From: Sediminicola luteus
GTDB taxonomy: Bacteria; Bacteroidota; Bacteroidia; Flavobacteriales; Flavobacteriaceae
Assembly: GCF_002514735.1 (NCBI RefSeq)
Contig: NZ_NBWU01000005.1
Span: 248,001 to 312,000, forward strand
Reading direction: 5' to 3'
DNA length: 64,000 nt
In this document: one piece after another, positions 1-8,247 of the stretch
Position numbering within the stretch: position 1 is the stretch's first letter
Layout of the letters: every line of letters begins with the position of its first letter
Notes under the pieces: model-generated
Seen by the model: the letters and a program-made list of their open reading frames with translations, nothing else
Told to the model about the DNA's origin: nothing
Databases searched by the model: none
Translations under genes and position numbers: made by a program

Positions 1-584
1 TTATGTCGCAAGATGCCATTAACCAATTGATCGTTAAATCGGCCTTTGAAAAGGGCAGTGTCGTTCGTTTAAAGGGGGGCGATTCCCATGTTTTTGGACG
101 TGGGGGCGAAGAAATGATCTATGCCGCGCAGTTTGGTATACAAGTGGCCAATGTACCCGGGATCAGTTCGGCGATTGGGGTGCCGGCCCAACAAGATATT
201 CCCGTGACCAAAAGAGGGGTTTCCGAAGGGTTTTGGGTGGTGACCGGAACTACGAAGAACGGACAACTGTCATCTGATGTGGCGTTGGCGGCTCAGTCCA
301 ATTCTACCGTGGTTATTTTAATGGGTATGTCAAAATTATCGGAAATCGTAGATTGTTTTGCTTTGGAAGGTAAGGAACAGACCCCGGTGGCCGTAATCCA
401 GAATGGTACACGGGGTAATGAGAAAATCGGTTTAGGAACCATAGACTCAATTGAAGAAGTCGTTTTTGAAAAAGGATTGGAAAACCCGGCCATAATTATT
501 ATTGGGGAAGTGGTGAACCATCGCCAAGAACTACGGCATTTACAATACGAATACCAGCATTTGCACCGCGACCATGGAGCGTAA
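1..584 (+). CDS. cobA: Uroporphyrinogen-III C-methyltransferase (SUMT), 5' partial
   Basis: SUMT transfers two methyl groups from SAM to uroporphyrinogen III to make precorrin-2, the branch point to siroheme and cobalamin. The visible 193 residues start inside the tetrapyrrole methylase fold: the conserved stretch VVRLKGGD...VFGRGGEE lies near residues 20-37 and the C-terminal AIIIIGEVV block is intact. Family members are about 240-260 residues, so roughly 60 N-terminal residues lie left of the window; the ATG at base 3 is internal. The usual GGDPFVFGRG reads GGDSHVFGRG here, a small oddity. The 3' end overlaps the next gene by 11 bases, so the two are translationally coupled enzymes of siroheme synthesis. 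Siroheme serves sulfite and nitrite reductases. Confidence 0.92.
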   Translation, partial: MSQDAINQLIVKSAFEKGSVVRLKGGDSHVFGRGGEEMIYAAQFGIQVANVPGISSAIGVPAQQDIPVTKRGVSEGFWVVTGTTKNGQLSSDVALAAQSNSTVVILMGMSKLSEIVDCFALEGKEQTPVAVIQNGTRGNEKIGLGTIDSIEEVVFEKGLENPAIIIIGEVVNHRQELRHLQYEYQHLHRDHGA

Positions 585-1152
585 TACCTTATACCCCATT
601 TTTGTAAAAACGGAGCAGATCAAGATCCTTATAGTCGGGGGTGGGTACGTGGCGGCAGAAAAATTAGGCTTTTTGACCAAATCGAGCCCCAATGCCCAAA
701 TAGACATGGTAGCCCCGTTTTTTCGGGAAGAGACCTTGGCCTTGGTCGATACTTTTGGAGTCCACTCAATCCGTCGTCCCTTTTTACCCATCGATCTCGA
801 TGGTATACAAATGGTAATCGTAGCGACCGATAACCCAGAATTAAACGAACGGATCTATAGACTCTGTAGGATCAAAGGTATTTTGGTAAATGTGGCCGAT
901 AACCCGCCGTTATGTGATTTTTATATGGGCGGAATCGTTACCAAAGGCAATTTAAAAGTGGCTATTAGTACCAACGGTAAATCACCCACGGTGGCCAAAC
1001 GTTTACGGCAATTGTTCGAAGAGATACTTCCGGAAGAATTGGACGAACTTTTAGATAACCTAAATGCCTATAGGGTTACTTTAAAGGGGGATTTTGAAGA
1101 TAAGGTGGCCGAATTGAACCGAGTAACACGAGGTTTGGTAACTGAAAAATAA
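574..1152 (+). CDS. Precorrin-2 dehydrogenase / sirohydrochlorin ferrochelatase (Met8/CysG-N type)
   Basis: Oxidises precorrin-2 to sirohydrochlorin with NAD and probably inserts iron to give siroheme. The N-terminal Rossmann fold shows the dinucleotide motif ILIVGGGYVAAEK near residues 15-27. The diagnostic block NVADNPPLCDFYMGGIV is followed by LKVAISTNGKSPTVAKRLR, as in the CysG N-terminal domain and yeast Met8p. The length of 192 residues fits a free-standing enzyme rather than the CysG fusion. The ATG overlaps the end of the upstream SUMT gene by 11 bases, so the two enzymes that CysG fuses in enterobacteria are adjacent separate genes here. Whether it also does the chelatase step is inferred from the family. 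Confidence 0.88.
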   Translation: MERNTLYPIFVKTEQIKILIVGGGYVAAEKLGFLTKSSPNAQIDMVAPFFREETLALVDTFGVHSIRRPFLPIDLDGIQMVIVATDNPELNERIYRLCRIKGILVNVADNPPLCDFYMGGIVTKGNLKVAISTNGKSPTVAKRLRQLFEEILPEELDELLDNLNAYRVTLKGDFEDKVAELNRVTRGLVTEK

Positions 1153-1210
1153 GGGGCTTTGGTATTGCCGGAGGAATTGGGTTATTTTGTTCGACGAAAC
1201 CCAACTTAAC

Positions 1211-1810
1211 ATGAAATATCATCTGTTCGGCCTCTTTTTAGGGCTTTTGTTGCATGTAAATGCCCAAGAGATACGGGAATGGCAATCAGGCCAAGGGTTG
1301 ACTTTGACCGATTTTGCTTCACCCCAAACCCAAATCGATAGTACATTAACCAATTATTCGGTGTACCATGGGGGTACCATAGAACTGAATTTTCAGATGA
1401 ATTCGGTGGTATTTATGTTCACCAAGCATTTCAATGATAAGATCAGCGCCAAATTCAATCCCAAAGCTGCCGTAATCGTGGCGCCGGATACGACCATGGC
1501 CCAGCAGTTTGTAGCCTATGCCAATTACGAGTTCGATTTGGTCGAACTATATGCCCGAAAATTGCGTAAAAAGGTTTTTGAGGAAAAGAAGACCTTTTCG
1601 GATACCCAATTGTTTCAGGCCCACTTTAACCAATTCATGGCCCAAATGCACACCGAAAGTGCGCGGGTAGCCAAGGCCAGTGATATTGGCCGGAAGCCCG
1701 ATGTACTGCAACAAGAACACGACTTGGTAACCCAGCAAATCGAAGCTTTGGCCGATTTCTGTAAAAGCTGTAAACCTCCCAAAAAGCGGAAAAAGAATAA
1801 AACTGAGTAA
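1211..1810 (+). CDS. Secreted hypothetical protein, DUF922-like
   Basis: About 199 residues. The chosen ATG opens a clean signal peptide (MKYHLFGLFLGLLLHVNAQ); the longer frame from a TTG at 1187 adds eight residues before it. After the signal comes a motif of the form LTLTDF and later FDLVELYARKLRKKV. This resembles secreted Bacteroidota DUF922-type proteins, in which an HExxH-like HEQ.HFD precedes ARKLRK. Here the matching position reads ANYEFD, so the presumed metal ligands are missing. The C-terminus is Lys-rich (PPKKRKKNK) with a Cys pair (CKSC). The relation is from memory and moderate. It lies 58 bases after the siroheme pair and may be cotranscribed; no function is assigned. Confidence 0.6.
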   Translation: MKYHLFGLFLGLLLHVNAQEIREWQSGQGLTLTDFASPQTQIDSTLTNYSVYHGGTIELNFQMNSVVFMFTKHFNDKISAKFNPKAAVIVAPDTTMAQQFVAYANYEFDLVELYARKLRKKVFEEKKTFSDTQLFQAHFNQFMAQMHTESARVAKASDIGRKPDVLQQEHDLVTQQIEALADFCKSCKPPKKRKKNKTE

Positions 1811-1813
1811 CCA

Positions 1814-1860
1814 CGTCATCCTGAGCGCCATGTCTGCCGACAGGCAGGCAGTCGAAGGGC
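1814..1860. repeat. Intergenic repeat (TCATCCTGAGCG / CAGTCGAAGG type) interrupted by a 21-bp palindromic module
   Basis: The stretch reads CGTCATCCTGAGCG, then 21 bases (1828-1848), then CAGTCGAAGGGC. From memory the uninterrupted form, with GAGCG joined directly to CAGTCGAAGG, is a common dispersed intergenic repeat in Bacteroidota. The 21 inserted bases end in CTGCCGACAGGCAGG and resemble the palindromic module found twice beside the tRNA-Arg locus (53769-53789 and 54069-54089), also exactly 21 bases. Confidence 0.6.
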
Positions 1861-1964
1861 AATAAGCAACGATATGCTTAAAGGAACTTTTTATCGATAA
1901 TTTTAGATGACCCGTATGTTGGTCAACACTGTACAAAACCTAATGATTTGTGTTGGTTTGAATG

Positions 1965-2489
1965 TCAGACTTTGGTGTGGTAACATTCAGGTTTTAAAAA
2001 AGGATAAAAGACATTCTGAGTAAACCCTATTTCAAGCTGCCCTGCGGCCCGCCCTAAAATTTTGATGCCATCCTTTAAAATTTGTACCTCTTGTTCTTTT
2101 TGGGCCAAACGTCTTTGGTTTAGGGTGTAGCCGTTTATTAAGTGTTCTTTTAGAATACGGTTTGCCCAGATTCTGAATTGGGTACCCCTTTTTGAATTCA
2201 CCCTGTAGTCAACAGAAATTATGGCATCAAGATTATAAAACAAAATTTTTCGCCTTACATGTCTTGTTCCTTCCTTTTGAACTACCGAGAATTTCTCGGT
2301 AGTTAAGTTTTTATCTAATTCCTTGGTCTTAAAGATATTCTTTAAATGTAACCCTATAGTGTCCGAGTCTTTTTCGAATAGTTGGGCCATTTGTCTTTGG
2401 TTCAACCAAACCGTATCCCCAGCGAATTGCACCTTGATTTCGTTAGTTCCGTCGCTGTCTTGGTATATTTCGAATTTGTTTTGCGGCAT
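1965..2489 (-). pseudogene. RhuM-family protein, N-terminal part only (truncated)
   Basis: The first roughly 145 residues match the RhuM/virulence family: EIYQDSDGTNEIKVQFAGDTVWLNQRQMAQLF, then FYNLDAIISVDYRVNSKRGTQFRIWANRILKEHLINGY. Family members are normally about 330 residues and carry a second half after the LKDGIKIL helix. Here the frame departs after GRA, runs on about 26 unrelated residues and stops at 1965. The gene has therefore lost its C-terminal half by deletion or frameshift. No toxin, phage or restriction genes flank it, so it looks like a relic of an accessory island between the siroheme pair and the methionine regulon. A stable short protein cannot be excluded. Confidence 0.7.
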
Positions 2490-2630
2490 GTTTTCGATAT
2501 TCTTCTTACAATTTCATCATTTTTTGAACCATATCACAACAAAAATGGGAGAAGGGGCATAAAAAGAGGGGTAAAACTTGGATTTAACCAATGGCCGCTG
2601 TTTCTTTGCGGCACTGTTCATTTACAATTT

Positions 2631-2770
2631 GTTTGTTATCAAGAAAGGTGGAGGGAATAGACCCGATGAAACCTTAGCAACCCTTTGCCCAGCAAAGAAG
2701 GTGCTACATTCTACCCCTGCTCTGAACTTGTTTCAGAGCCTTTTCAAAATCTGAAAAGATTTATGTAAAC
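2631..2770 (+). ncRNA. SAM-I (S-box) riboswitch controlling the metH operon
   Basis: The S-box signature is plain: TTATCAAGAAAGGTGGAGGG, then GACCCGATGAAACC, TTAGCAACCC, AAGGTGCTACATTCTACC, and a 3' GAAAAGAT closing strand. This is the Bacteroidota flavour of the SAM-I aptamer. It ends about 80 bases before the ATG of the homocysteine methyltransferase gene and should lower expression of the methionine operon when SAM is plentiful. A hairpin (CTCTGA...TCAGAG near 2720-2737) fits the aptamer's 3' stem. No perfect terminator with a long T run follows, so the mechanism, transcriptional or at the ribosome binding site, is unclear. A small GC hairpin (GCCGC...GCGGC, 2594-2612) lies just upstream. 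Confidence 0.93.
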
Positions 2771-2850
2771 GGGAAGGATAACAGAAGAATATTTTTCCAT
2801 TTTTCTTGATAGCTATACTAACATCCCATATTTGGGCGTATGACTTTGTT

Positions 2851-3849
2851 ATGTCGAAAATTGAAGAAATATTAAAAGAGCGGATCTTGGTGCTCGATGG
2901 AGCCATGGGTACCATGTTACAACGCTATAAGTTTTCCGAAGCCGATTTTAGGGGCACACGTTTTGCCGATTGGCCTTGTCCCTTACAGGGCAATAACGAT
3001 TTGCTGTCCTTGACCCAACCCGATGCGATTGCTGAGGTGCATAGAAAGTATCTGCTGGCCGGTGCCGATATTGTGGAGACCAATACCTTTTCGGGTACCA
3101 CCATTGCCATGGCCGATTATCAGATGGAGGAGTTGGTGTATGAGCTAAACTACGAATCGGCCCGGATCGCCAAAGTTGTTTGTGACGAGGTCACGGCAGC
3201 AACCCCTGATAAACCCCGCTTTGTAGCCGGAAGTATAGGACCTACCAATCGTACGGCATCAATGTCACCCGATGTGAACGACCCTGGTTTTAGGGCAGTT
3301 ACTTTCGAGGAATTGAAAACCGCTTATGCCCAACAAGTAGAAGGCTTACTGGATGGCGGAGCCGATATTTTGTTGGTAGAGACCGTTTTCGATACCCTGA
3401 ATGCCAAAGCAGCATTGTTCGCCATAGAAGAAGTAAAGGATAAAAAGGGAGTGCAAGTTCCCGTAATGGTCAGCGGTACAATTACCGATGCCTCGGGGCG
3501 TACCCTGTCGGGACAAACCGCAGAGGCTTTTTTGATTTCCATAGCCCATATTCCGTTGCTAACAGTTGGTTTTAATTGTGCCCTAGGTGCCAGTCAGTTG
3601 GTGCCCCATCTAGAGGTGCTGGCTGCCAAATCGAGTTTTGGGGTATCGGCACACCCAAATGCCGGACTGCCTAATGCTTTTGGGGAATATGACGAGAGTC
3701 CGACCGAAATGGCCGCCCAGATTAAGGAGTATGTAGAAAAGAACCTGGTCAATATCGTTGGAGGTTGCTGCGGAACAACCCCCGAACATATTCAGGCCAT
3801 TGCTGAAGTGGTTGCCGGGTGTAAACCCAGATCAGTAACTGTCGGATAA
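2851..3849 (+). CDS. metH: Methionine synthase, homocysteine-binding subunit (split MetH, N-terminal part)
   Basis: Encodes only the first module of cobalamin-dependent methionine synthase, the homocysteine S-methyltransferase barrel that transfers methyl from methylcobalamin to homocysteine. The start [14 protein letters not shown] is typical. The zinc ligands are visible: one Cys in GFNCALGA and the pair in [11 protein letters not shown] near the C-terminus. I prefer the ATG at 2851 ([20 protein letters not shown], matching the family) over the one at 2806, which adds 15 unusual residues. About 332 residues. The folate, B12 and reactivation modules are in the next gene, 103 bases downstream, so the enzyme is assembled from two polypeptides. 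Regulated by the SAM riboswitch upstream. Confidence 0.93.
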   Translation: MSKIEEILKERILVLDGAMGTMLQRYKFSEADFRGTRFADWPCPLQGNNDLLSLTQPDAIAEVHRKYLLAGADIVETNTFSGTTIAMADYQMEELVYELNYESARIAKVVCDEVTAATPDKPRFVAGSIGPTNRTASMSPDVNDPGFRAVTFEELKTAYAQQVEGLLDGGADILLVETVFDTLNAKAALFAIEEVKDKKGVQVPVMVSGTITDASGRTLSGQTAEAFLISIAHIPLLTVGFNCALGASQLVPHLEVLAAKSSFGVSAHPNAGLPNAFGEYDESPTEMAAQIKEYVEKNLVNIVGGCCGTTPEHIQAIAEVVAGCKPRSVTVG

Positions 3850-3915
3850 GGGTAGTAACCTAGAACGCAGATACGCTTGGAAATGGAAGCGAGAGAGAAT
3901 ATTTAAAACATGCAT

Positions 3916-3934
3916 AGTGGTTTGCTAAACCACT
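3916..3934 (+). other. Intercistronic hairpin between the two metH genes
   Basis: A perfect 8-bp stem with a 3-base loop (AGTGGTTT-GCT-AAACCACT) sits 19 bases before the second metH ATG. There is no T run, so it is not an ordinary terminator. It could act as an mRNA stability or processing element that sets the ratio of the two subunits; that role is inference. Confidence 0.6.
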
Positions 3935-3952
3935 TCAAGAATACAATGGAAA

Positions 3953-6697
3953 ATGCCTGATACGAATCGAATAGAGACCCATAGCGAGAACACAGTACAG
4001 GAAGGGGACAGCAAACCTTTACGGCTTAGTGGTTTGGAGCCCTTGGTTGTTACCGCAGAGAGTAACTTTATCAATGTGGGCGAACGTACCAATGTGGCGG
4101 GCTCCCGAAAGTTCCTTCGGTTGATCAAGGAGGAAAATTTCGAAGAAGCCCTTTCCATTGCCCGACATCAGGTAGAAGGCGGGGCCCAGATCATCGATAT
4201 TAATATGGACGATGGCCTGATCGATGGTAAGGAGGCCATGGTAAAGTTTTTGAACCTAATCGTTTCCGAACCCGATATTGCCCGGGTACCCATAATGATC
4301 GATAGCTCTAAATGGGATATCATAGAAGCGGGCCTGCAAGTGGTTCAGGGTAAGTGTGTCGTAAATTCGATCAGCCTTAAAGAAGGCGAGGCCGAGTTTA
4401 AACGTCAGGCTAAATTGATCCACAGGTATGGTGCTGCGGTCATTGTAATGGCTTTTGATGAGGTGGGCCAGGCCGATACCTATGAAAGACGTATCGAAAT
4501 CGCCGAAAGGTCTTATCGCATTCTGGTCGATGAAGTTGGTTTTCCGGCAGAGGATATCATTTTCGACCTCAATATTTTCCCGGTGGCTACGGGGATGGAA
4601 GAGCATCGCAAAAATGCCATCGATTTTATTGAGGGCACGCGATGGGTACGCCAAAACCTGCCGCATTGTAGTGTCAGCGGTGGGGTAAGTAATGTGTCTT
4701 TTTCGTTCCGGGGGAACAATCCGGTACGGGAGGCTATGCATTCGGTGTTTTTGTACCATGCCATTGAGGCCGGCATGAATATGGGAATCGTTAACCCGGC
4801 ACTCTTAGAAGTTTACGACGATATTCCGAAAGATCTTTTGGAGCATGTAGAAGATGTGATTTTGGATCGTCGCGACGATGCCACCGAACGTTTGCTGGCT
4901 TTTGCCGAAACCGTTGTGGGGACGGCCAAGGAAAGCAAGGTAGACTTAAGCTGGCGCGAAGCCCCGTTGCAAGACCGCATTACCAGAGCCTTGGTCAAAG
5001 GATTGGACGAATACATTGAAACCGATGTAGAGGAGGCCCGAAGTGCTGTGGCAAGCCCCATAGAAGTGATCGAAGGTCATTTAATGACCGGTATGAACGT
5101 GGTCGGCGATTTGTTTGGCAGTGGTAAAATGTTCTTGCCCCAAGTGGTAAAGTCGGCCCGTGTCATGAAAAAAGCGGTGGCCTATCTATTGCCCTTTATT
5201 GAAGAACATAAAAAGGCTTCCCCTTTGGGAACGGGAGGGGCCCCAGCGCATGCGGGAAAAGTTCTCATGGCCACGGTTAAAGGCGATGTACACGATATCG
5301 GTAAAAACATAGTCAGTGTGGTATTGGCCTGTAATAATTACGAGATCGTGGATCTTGGTGTTATGGTGCCCCCCGAAAAAATAATTGCGGCCGCTAAAGA
5401 GGAGCAGGTAGATATTATCGGACTTAGCGGACTGATTACTCCATCGCTCGACGAGATGGTTTTCTTGGCCAAAGAAATGGAGCGCCAAGGGTTTTCGGTA
5501 CCTCTGTTAATTGGTGGAGCAACAACTTCAAAAGCGCATACCGCGGTTAAAATAGATCCTATGTATTCCCATGCCGTGGTGCATGTTAACGATGCTTCTA
5601 GGGCCGTAACGGTGGTAGGAGACCTGTTGAACCACGATAAGAGGGACGGTTATAAAAAAGAGATCAAGCTCGATTATGAATCGTTCCGGGAGCGTTTCTT
5701 AAGCAGGAGCAAGCATAAAGAATATGTAACGATAGCACAGGCGCGTGCTAATAAGTTCCAACTGGATTGGTCGGATTATGTGCCCAAAAAGCCTAAGAAC
5801 ACTGGGGTAGGCGTTATCGAAGATCAAGATTTGTCGGAACTGTTACCTTATATCGATTGGACACCTTTTTTCAGAAGTTGGGATTTGCATGGTAAATTCC
5901 CGGAAATTTTGACGGATAAGGTGGTGGGTACGCAGGCCACGGAACTTTATGAAGATGCCCAAAAAATGCTTCAGGAAATCGTTTCGGGAAAAAAACTAAA
6001 GGCCAAAGCGGTTTTTGGCCTGTTCCCGGCCCAAACGGTTGATGACGATGATATTGAAATTCAAGGACCTGAAAACCAAAAATACCATTTCCGGACTTTG
6101 AGGCAGCAACTGAAAAAGCATGGGGGTAAACCCAATTTTGCGCTGGCCGATTTCGTGGCCCCAAGAGAGAGTGGCATACAAGACTATATGGGGGCATTTT
6201 GTGTTACCGCAGGTTTCGGGACCCGAGAACTGGCCGAAGCTTACGAGGCTCAACACGACGATTATAACAGTATTATGGTAAAAGCCTTGGCTGATCGTTT
6301 GGCAGAGGCCTATGCCGAATTTTTGCATAAAGAAGTGCGCACACGATATTGGGGCTATGCCGCTGACGAACACTTGGATAATACTGCCCTTATCGCTGAG
6401 CAATACAAAGGTATTCGTCCGGCACCGGGCTATCCGGCTTGTCCCGATCATTTGGAAAAAGAGACCCTATGGGAGTTATTGCGGGTAAAAGAAACTATTG
6501 GGGTAGAACTGACCGATAGTTTGGCCATGTGGCCGGCCGCCTCGGTCAGTGGGTATTATTTTGGGCATCCGGAGTCACGCTATTTTGGTGTCGGTAAAAT
6601 AAAACCTGATCAAGTGGCCGATTTTGCCGAGCGTAAAGGCATCCCCTTGGAAAAAGCAGAAAAATGGTTGGCGCCAAATATCGTAGGCTCCTCTTAA
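3953..6697 (+). CDS. metH: Methionine synthase, folate/cobalamin/SAM-activation subunit (split MetH)
   Basis: 914 residues carrying the remaining MetH modules in order. First is the pterin-binding domain that accepts methyltetrahydrofolate ([16 protein letters not shown] near 39-54, [26 protein letters not shown]). Next come the cobalamin cap and binding domains with [11 protein letters not shown] (the lower-ligand His near residue 447) and [13 protein letters not shown]. Last is the C-terminal AdoMet reductive activation domain with [12 protein letters not shown] near 822-833 and [16 protein letters not shown]. Together with the upstream 332-residue subunit this equals the roughly 1230-residue MetH of E. 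coli, cut between modules one and two. The start fits the module boundary. It belongs to the SAM riboswitch operon and uses methyl-THF made by the downstream MetF. Confidence 0.95.
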   Translation: MPDTNRIETHSENTVQEGDSKPLRLSGLEPLVVTAESNFINVGERTNVAGSRKFLRLIKEENFEEALSIARHQVEGGAQIIDINMDDGLIDGKEAMVKFLNLIVSEPDIARVPIMIDSSKWDIIEAGLQVVQGKCVVNSISLKEGEAEFKRQAKLIHRYGAAVIVMAFDEVGQADTYERRIEIAERSYRILVDEVGFPAEDIIFDLNIFPVATGMEEHRKNAIDFIEGTRWVRQNLPHCSVSGGVSNVSFSFRGNNPVREAMHSVFLYHAIEAGMNMGIVNPALLEVYDDIPKDLLEHVEDVILDRRDDATERLLAFAETVVGTAKESKVDLSWREAPLQDRITRALVKGLDEYIETDVEEARSAVASPIEVIEGHLMTGMNVVGDLFGSGKMFLPQVVKSARVMKKAVAYLLPFIEEHKKASPLGTGGAPAHAGKVLMATVKGDVHDIGKNIVSVVLACNNYEIVDLGVMVPPEKIIAAAKEEQVDIIGLSGLITPSLDEMVFLAKEMERQGFSVPLLIGGATTSKAHTAVKIDPMYSHAVVHVNDASRAVTVVGDLLNHDKRDGYKKEIKLDYESFRERFLSRSKHKEYVTIAQARANKFQLDWSDYVPKKPKNTGVGVIEDQDLSELLPYIDWTPFFRSWDLHGKFPEILTDKVVGTQATELYEDAQKMLQEIVSGKKLKAKAVFGLFPAQTVDDDDIEIQGPENQKYHFRTLRQQLKKHGGKPNFALADFVAPRESGIQDYMGAFCVTAGFGTRELAEAYEAQHDDYNSIMVKALADRLAEAYAEFLHKEVRTRYWGYAADEHLDNTALIAEQYKGIRPAPGYPACPDHLEKETLWELLRVKETIGVELTDSLAMWPAASVSGYYFGHPESRYFGVGKIKPDQVADFAERKGIPLEKAEKWLAPNIVGSS

Positions 6698-6743
6698 ATG
6701 GAGTTTTAAAATAAGAATGATGATTAATCTTGAAAGGTAGAAA

Positions 6744-6989
6744 ATGGGAATGGGATTTATAGAATTGCATTTGGGTAGTTTTATTATTTCGCACGGTTAT
6801 AATGAAAAAAACGAAGAAATTGAAGAATCGGTTACCGTATCAGGTTTTGCTAAAAAAACCATAGCCATAGATCGTATAAAATCGTTGAGCGAGCAATACC
6901 TATTGACCGATTATGGTCATGGTCGATGGATTTATTGGGAGTATGCCGAAGATTATGAAACCATATGTAAAATGCTACAGGAGAAGTAA
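6744..6989 (+). CDS. Small hypothetical protein between metH and metF
   Basis: 81 residues, not recognised. It begins MGMGFIELHLGSFIISHGYN, has an acidic middle (NEKNEEIEESVTV), and ends with an aromatic-rich stretch (YGHGRWIYWEYAEDYETICKML). There is no signal peptide or membrane segment. A purine-rich stretch (GAAAGGTAGAAA) precedes the ATG. It is co-directional with the methionine genes, 46 bases after the second metH gene and 220 before metF, so it may belong to the same transcript, but nothing shows a methionine role. The clear frame, good spacing and lack of an overlapping alternative make a real gene likely. Confidence 0.55.
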   Translation: MGMGFIELHLGSFIISHGYNEKNEEIEESVTVSGFAKKTIAIDRIKSLSEQYLLTDYGHGRWIYWEYAEDYETICKMLQEK

Positions 6990-7026
6990 AAATTCCGCAT
7001 TAAGGATTGAGGCCTTGTGGAGCTCG

Positions 7027-7069
7027 CCGCCTTAGCGGAAGCGACGGCCGAAAGCCTGACCCGTAGGGG
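7027..7069. repeat. Cluster of three short GC-rich hairpins (REP-like)
   Basis: Three small perfect stems follow each other within 43 bases: CCGC-CTTA-GCGG, GGC-CGAAA-GCC and CCC-GTA-GGG. The block is much more GC-rich than its surroundings and lies in the 220-base gap before metF. It may be a REP-like repeat or a transcript processing element; no long T run follows. Confidence 0.45.
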
Positions 7070-7209
7070 AATGCCCAAAATTATTTCATTGAACCTATGA
7101 ATATGTTCGATGAATCTGATATAAGTTGAACGCTGTACAAAGGAATTTTGACAAAAGAGTAATACAATAAAGAACCATAAAATAAAGCCCATTTGGGGCT
7201 AGCGGGCCT

Positions 7210-8163
7210 ATGAAAGTAACCGAACATATACAAAAGGCTAAAGGGGAAACCTTATTCTCATTTGAATTAATCCCGCCTGTAAAAGGCAAGAACATACAAG
7301 AGTTATACGATAATGTAGACCCATTAATGGAGTTCAAGCCTCCGTTTATAGATGTTACTACTTCACGGGAAGAGTTTATCTATGTAGAAAAAAACGGCCT
7401 GCTCGATAAGCGCATTACCCGTATGCGACCGGGAACCGTGGGTATTTGTGCGTCTTTGAAACATAAGTATGATGTAGATACCGTACCCCATGTACTCTGT
7501 GGTGGTTTTACCAAGGAAGAGACCGAATATCTTTTGGTAGACTGCCATTATTTGGGTATCGAAAACGTGATGGCGCTACGCGGTGATGCTATGAAAGAGC
7601 AGCGTTATTTTGAAGCGACCCAGGGTGGGCACCTTTATGCCGTAGATTTGGTAAAACAAATCAAGGAAATGAACCAAGGGGCCTACTTGCACGATGTGGT
7701 GGAAACCAGTAATTGCTCAAATTTTTGTGTGGGTGTTGCAGGCTATCCGGAGAAACATTTAGAGGCTCCCTCTCTAAAATCGGATTTGAAGCGACTAAAG
7801 GAAAAGGTAGATCAAGGGGCCGACTATGTGGTGACCCAAATGTTCTTCGATAATCAAAAATATTTTGAATTCGTAGCTGCCGCCCGTGAGATCGGTATCG
7901 ATATCCCGATTATTCCGGGAATTAAACCCATAGCCGTAAAACGCCATTTACAGTTGTTGCCCCAGGTATTTAAAGTAGACCTGCCCGAACCTTTGATCGA
8001 GGCCGTTGAGGCCTGTGCCGATAACAAGGCCGTACGCCAGGTTGGGGTAGAATGGTGCATTGAGCAATCAAAAGAACTCAAAGCGGCCGGGGTACCTGTA
8101 TTACATTACTATTCCATGGGGAAATCGGATAATATCTATCAGGTGGCTCAGGCGTTGTTTTGA
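7210..8163 (+). CDS. metF: 5,10-methylenetetrahydrofolate reductase
   Basis: Flavin-dependent TIM-barrel enzyme that reduces methylene-THF to methyl-THF, the methyl donor for the methionine synthase encoded just upstream. 317 residues, normal for the family. Visible blocks are FSFELIPPVKGKN near the start, MRPGTVGICASLK, NVMALRGDAMKEQ, SNFCVGVAGYPEKH, GADYVVTQMFFDN and IPIIPGIKPI. The ATG at 7210 lies right after the hairpin-bearing gap and directly precedes the conserved N-terminus. Its place after both metH genes points to a methionine regulon under the SAM riboswitch, although the gap leaves room for a second promoter. Confidence 0.95.
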   Translation: MKVTEHIQKAKGETLFSFELIPPVKGKNIQELYDNVDPLMEFKPPFIDVTTSREEFIYVEKNGLLDKRITRMRPGTVGICASLKHKYDVDTVPHVLCGGFTKEETEYLLVDCHYLGIENVMALRGDAMKEQRYFEATQGGHLYAVDLVKQIKEMNQGAYLHDVVETSNCSNFCVGVAGYPEKHLEAPSLKSDLKRLKEKVDQGADYVVTQMFFDNQKYFEFVAAAREIGIDIPIIPGIKPIAVKRHLQLLPQVFKVDLPEPLIEAVEACADNKAVRQVGVEWCIEQSKELKAAGVPVLHYYSMGKSDNIYQVAQALF

Positions 8164-8233
8164 TTGGAAATGTTATATCGTTTGCCGAATAGGGCACGGA
8201 ATGTTAGGCTTTCGACGTTATACTGAAAAAGAG

Positions 8234-8241
8234 TACTTTTG
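8234..8241 (+). promoter_or_regulatory. Exact -7 element TACTTTTG of a Bacteroidota promoter, almost leaderless gene
   Basis: TACTTTTG matches TAnnTTTG exactly and ends six bases before the ATG at 8248. Transcription would start at or next to the start codon, giving a leaderless or nearly leaderless mRNA. No clear TTTG is seen at -33 (TTC is at the expected spacing). Confidence 0.45.
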
Positions 8242-8247
8242 AACTCC

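Noticed and set aside
1547-1936. 129-residue minus-strand frame over the DUF922-like gene and the repeat
   Set aside because: It lies mostly antisense to a plausible secreted protein and runs through the repeat; no recognisable motif.
2594-2612. Terminator from the GCCGC/GCGGC hairpin before the SAM riboswitch
   Set aside because: The stem is only 5 bp and no T run follows.
4256-4776. Long minus-strand open frames inside the second metH gene
   Set aside because: They mirror a strongly conserved plus-strand enzyme and show no family motifs; the same holds for other antisense frames over metH, dnaG, ftsA and the DUF2723 gene.
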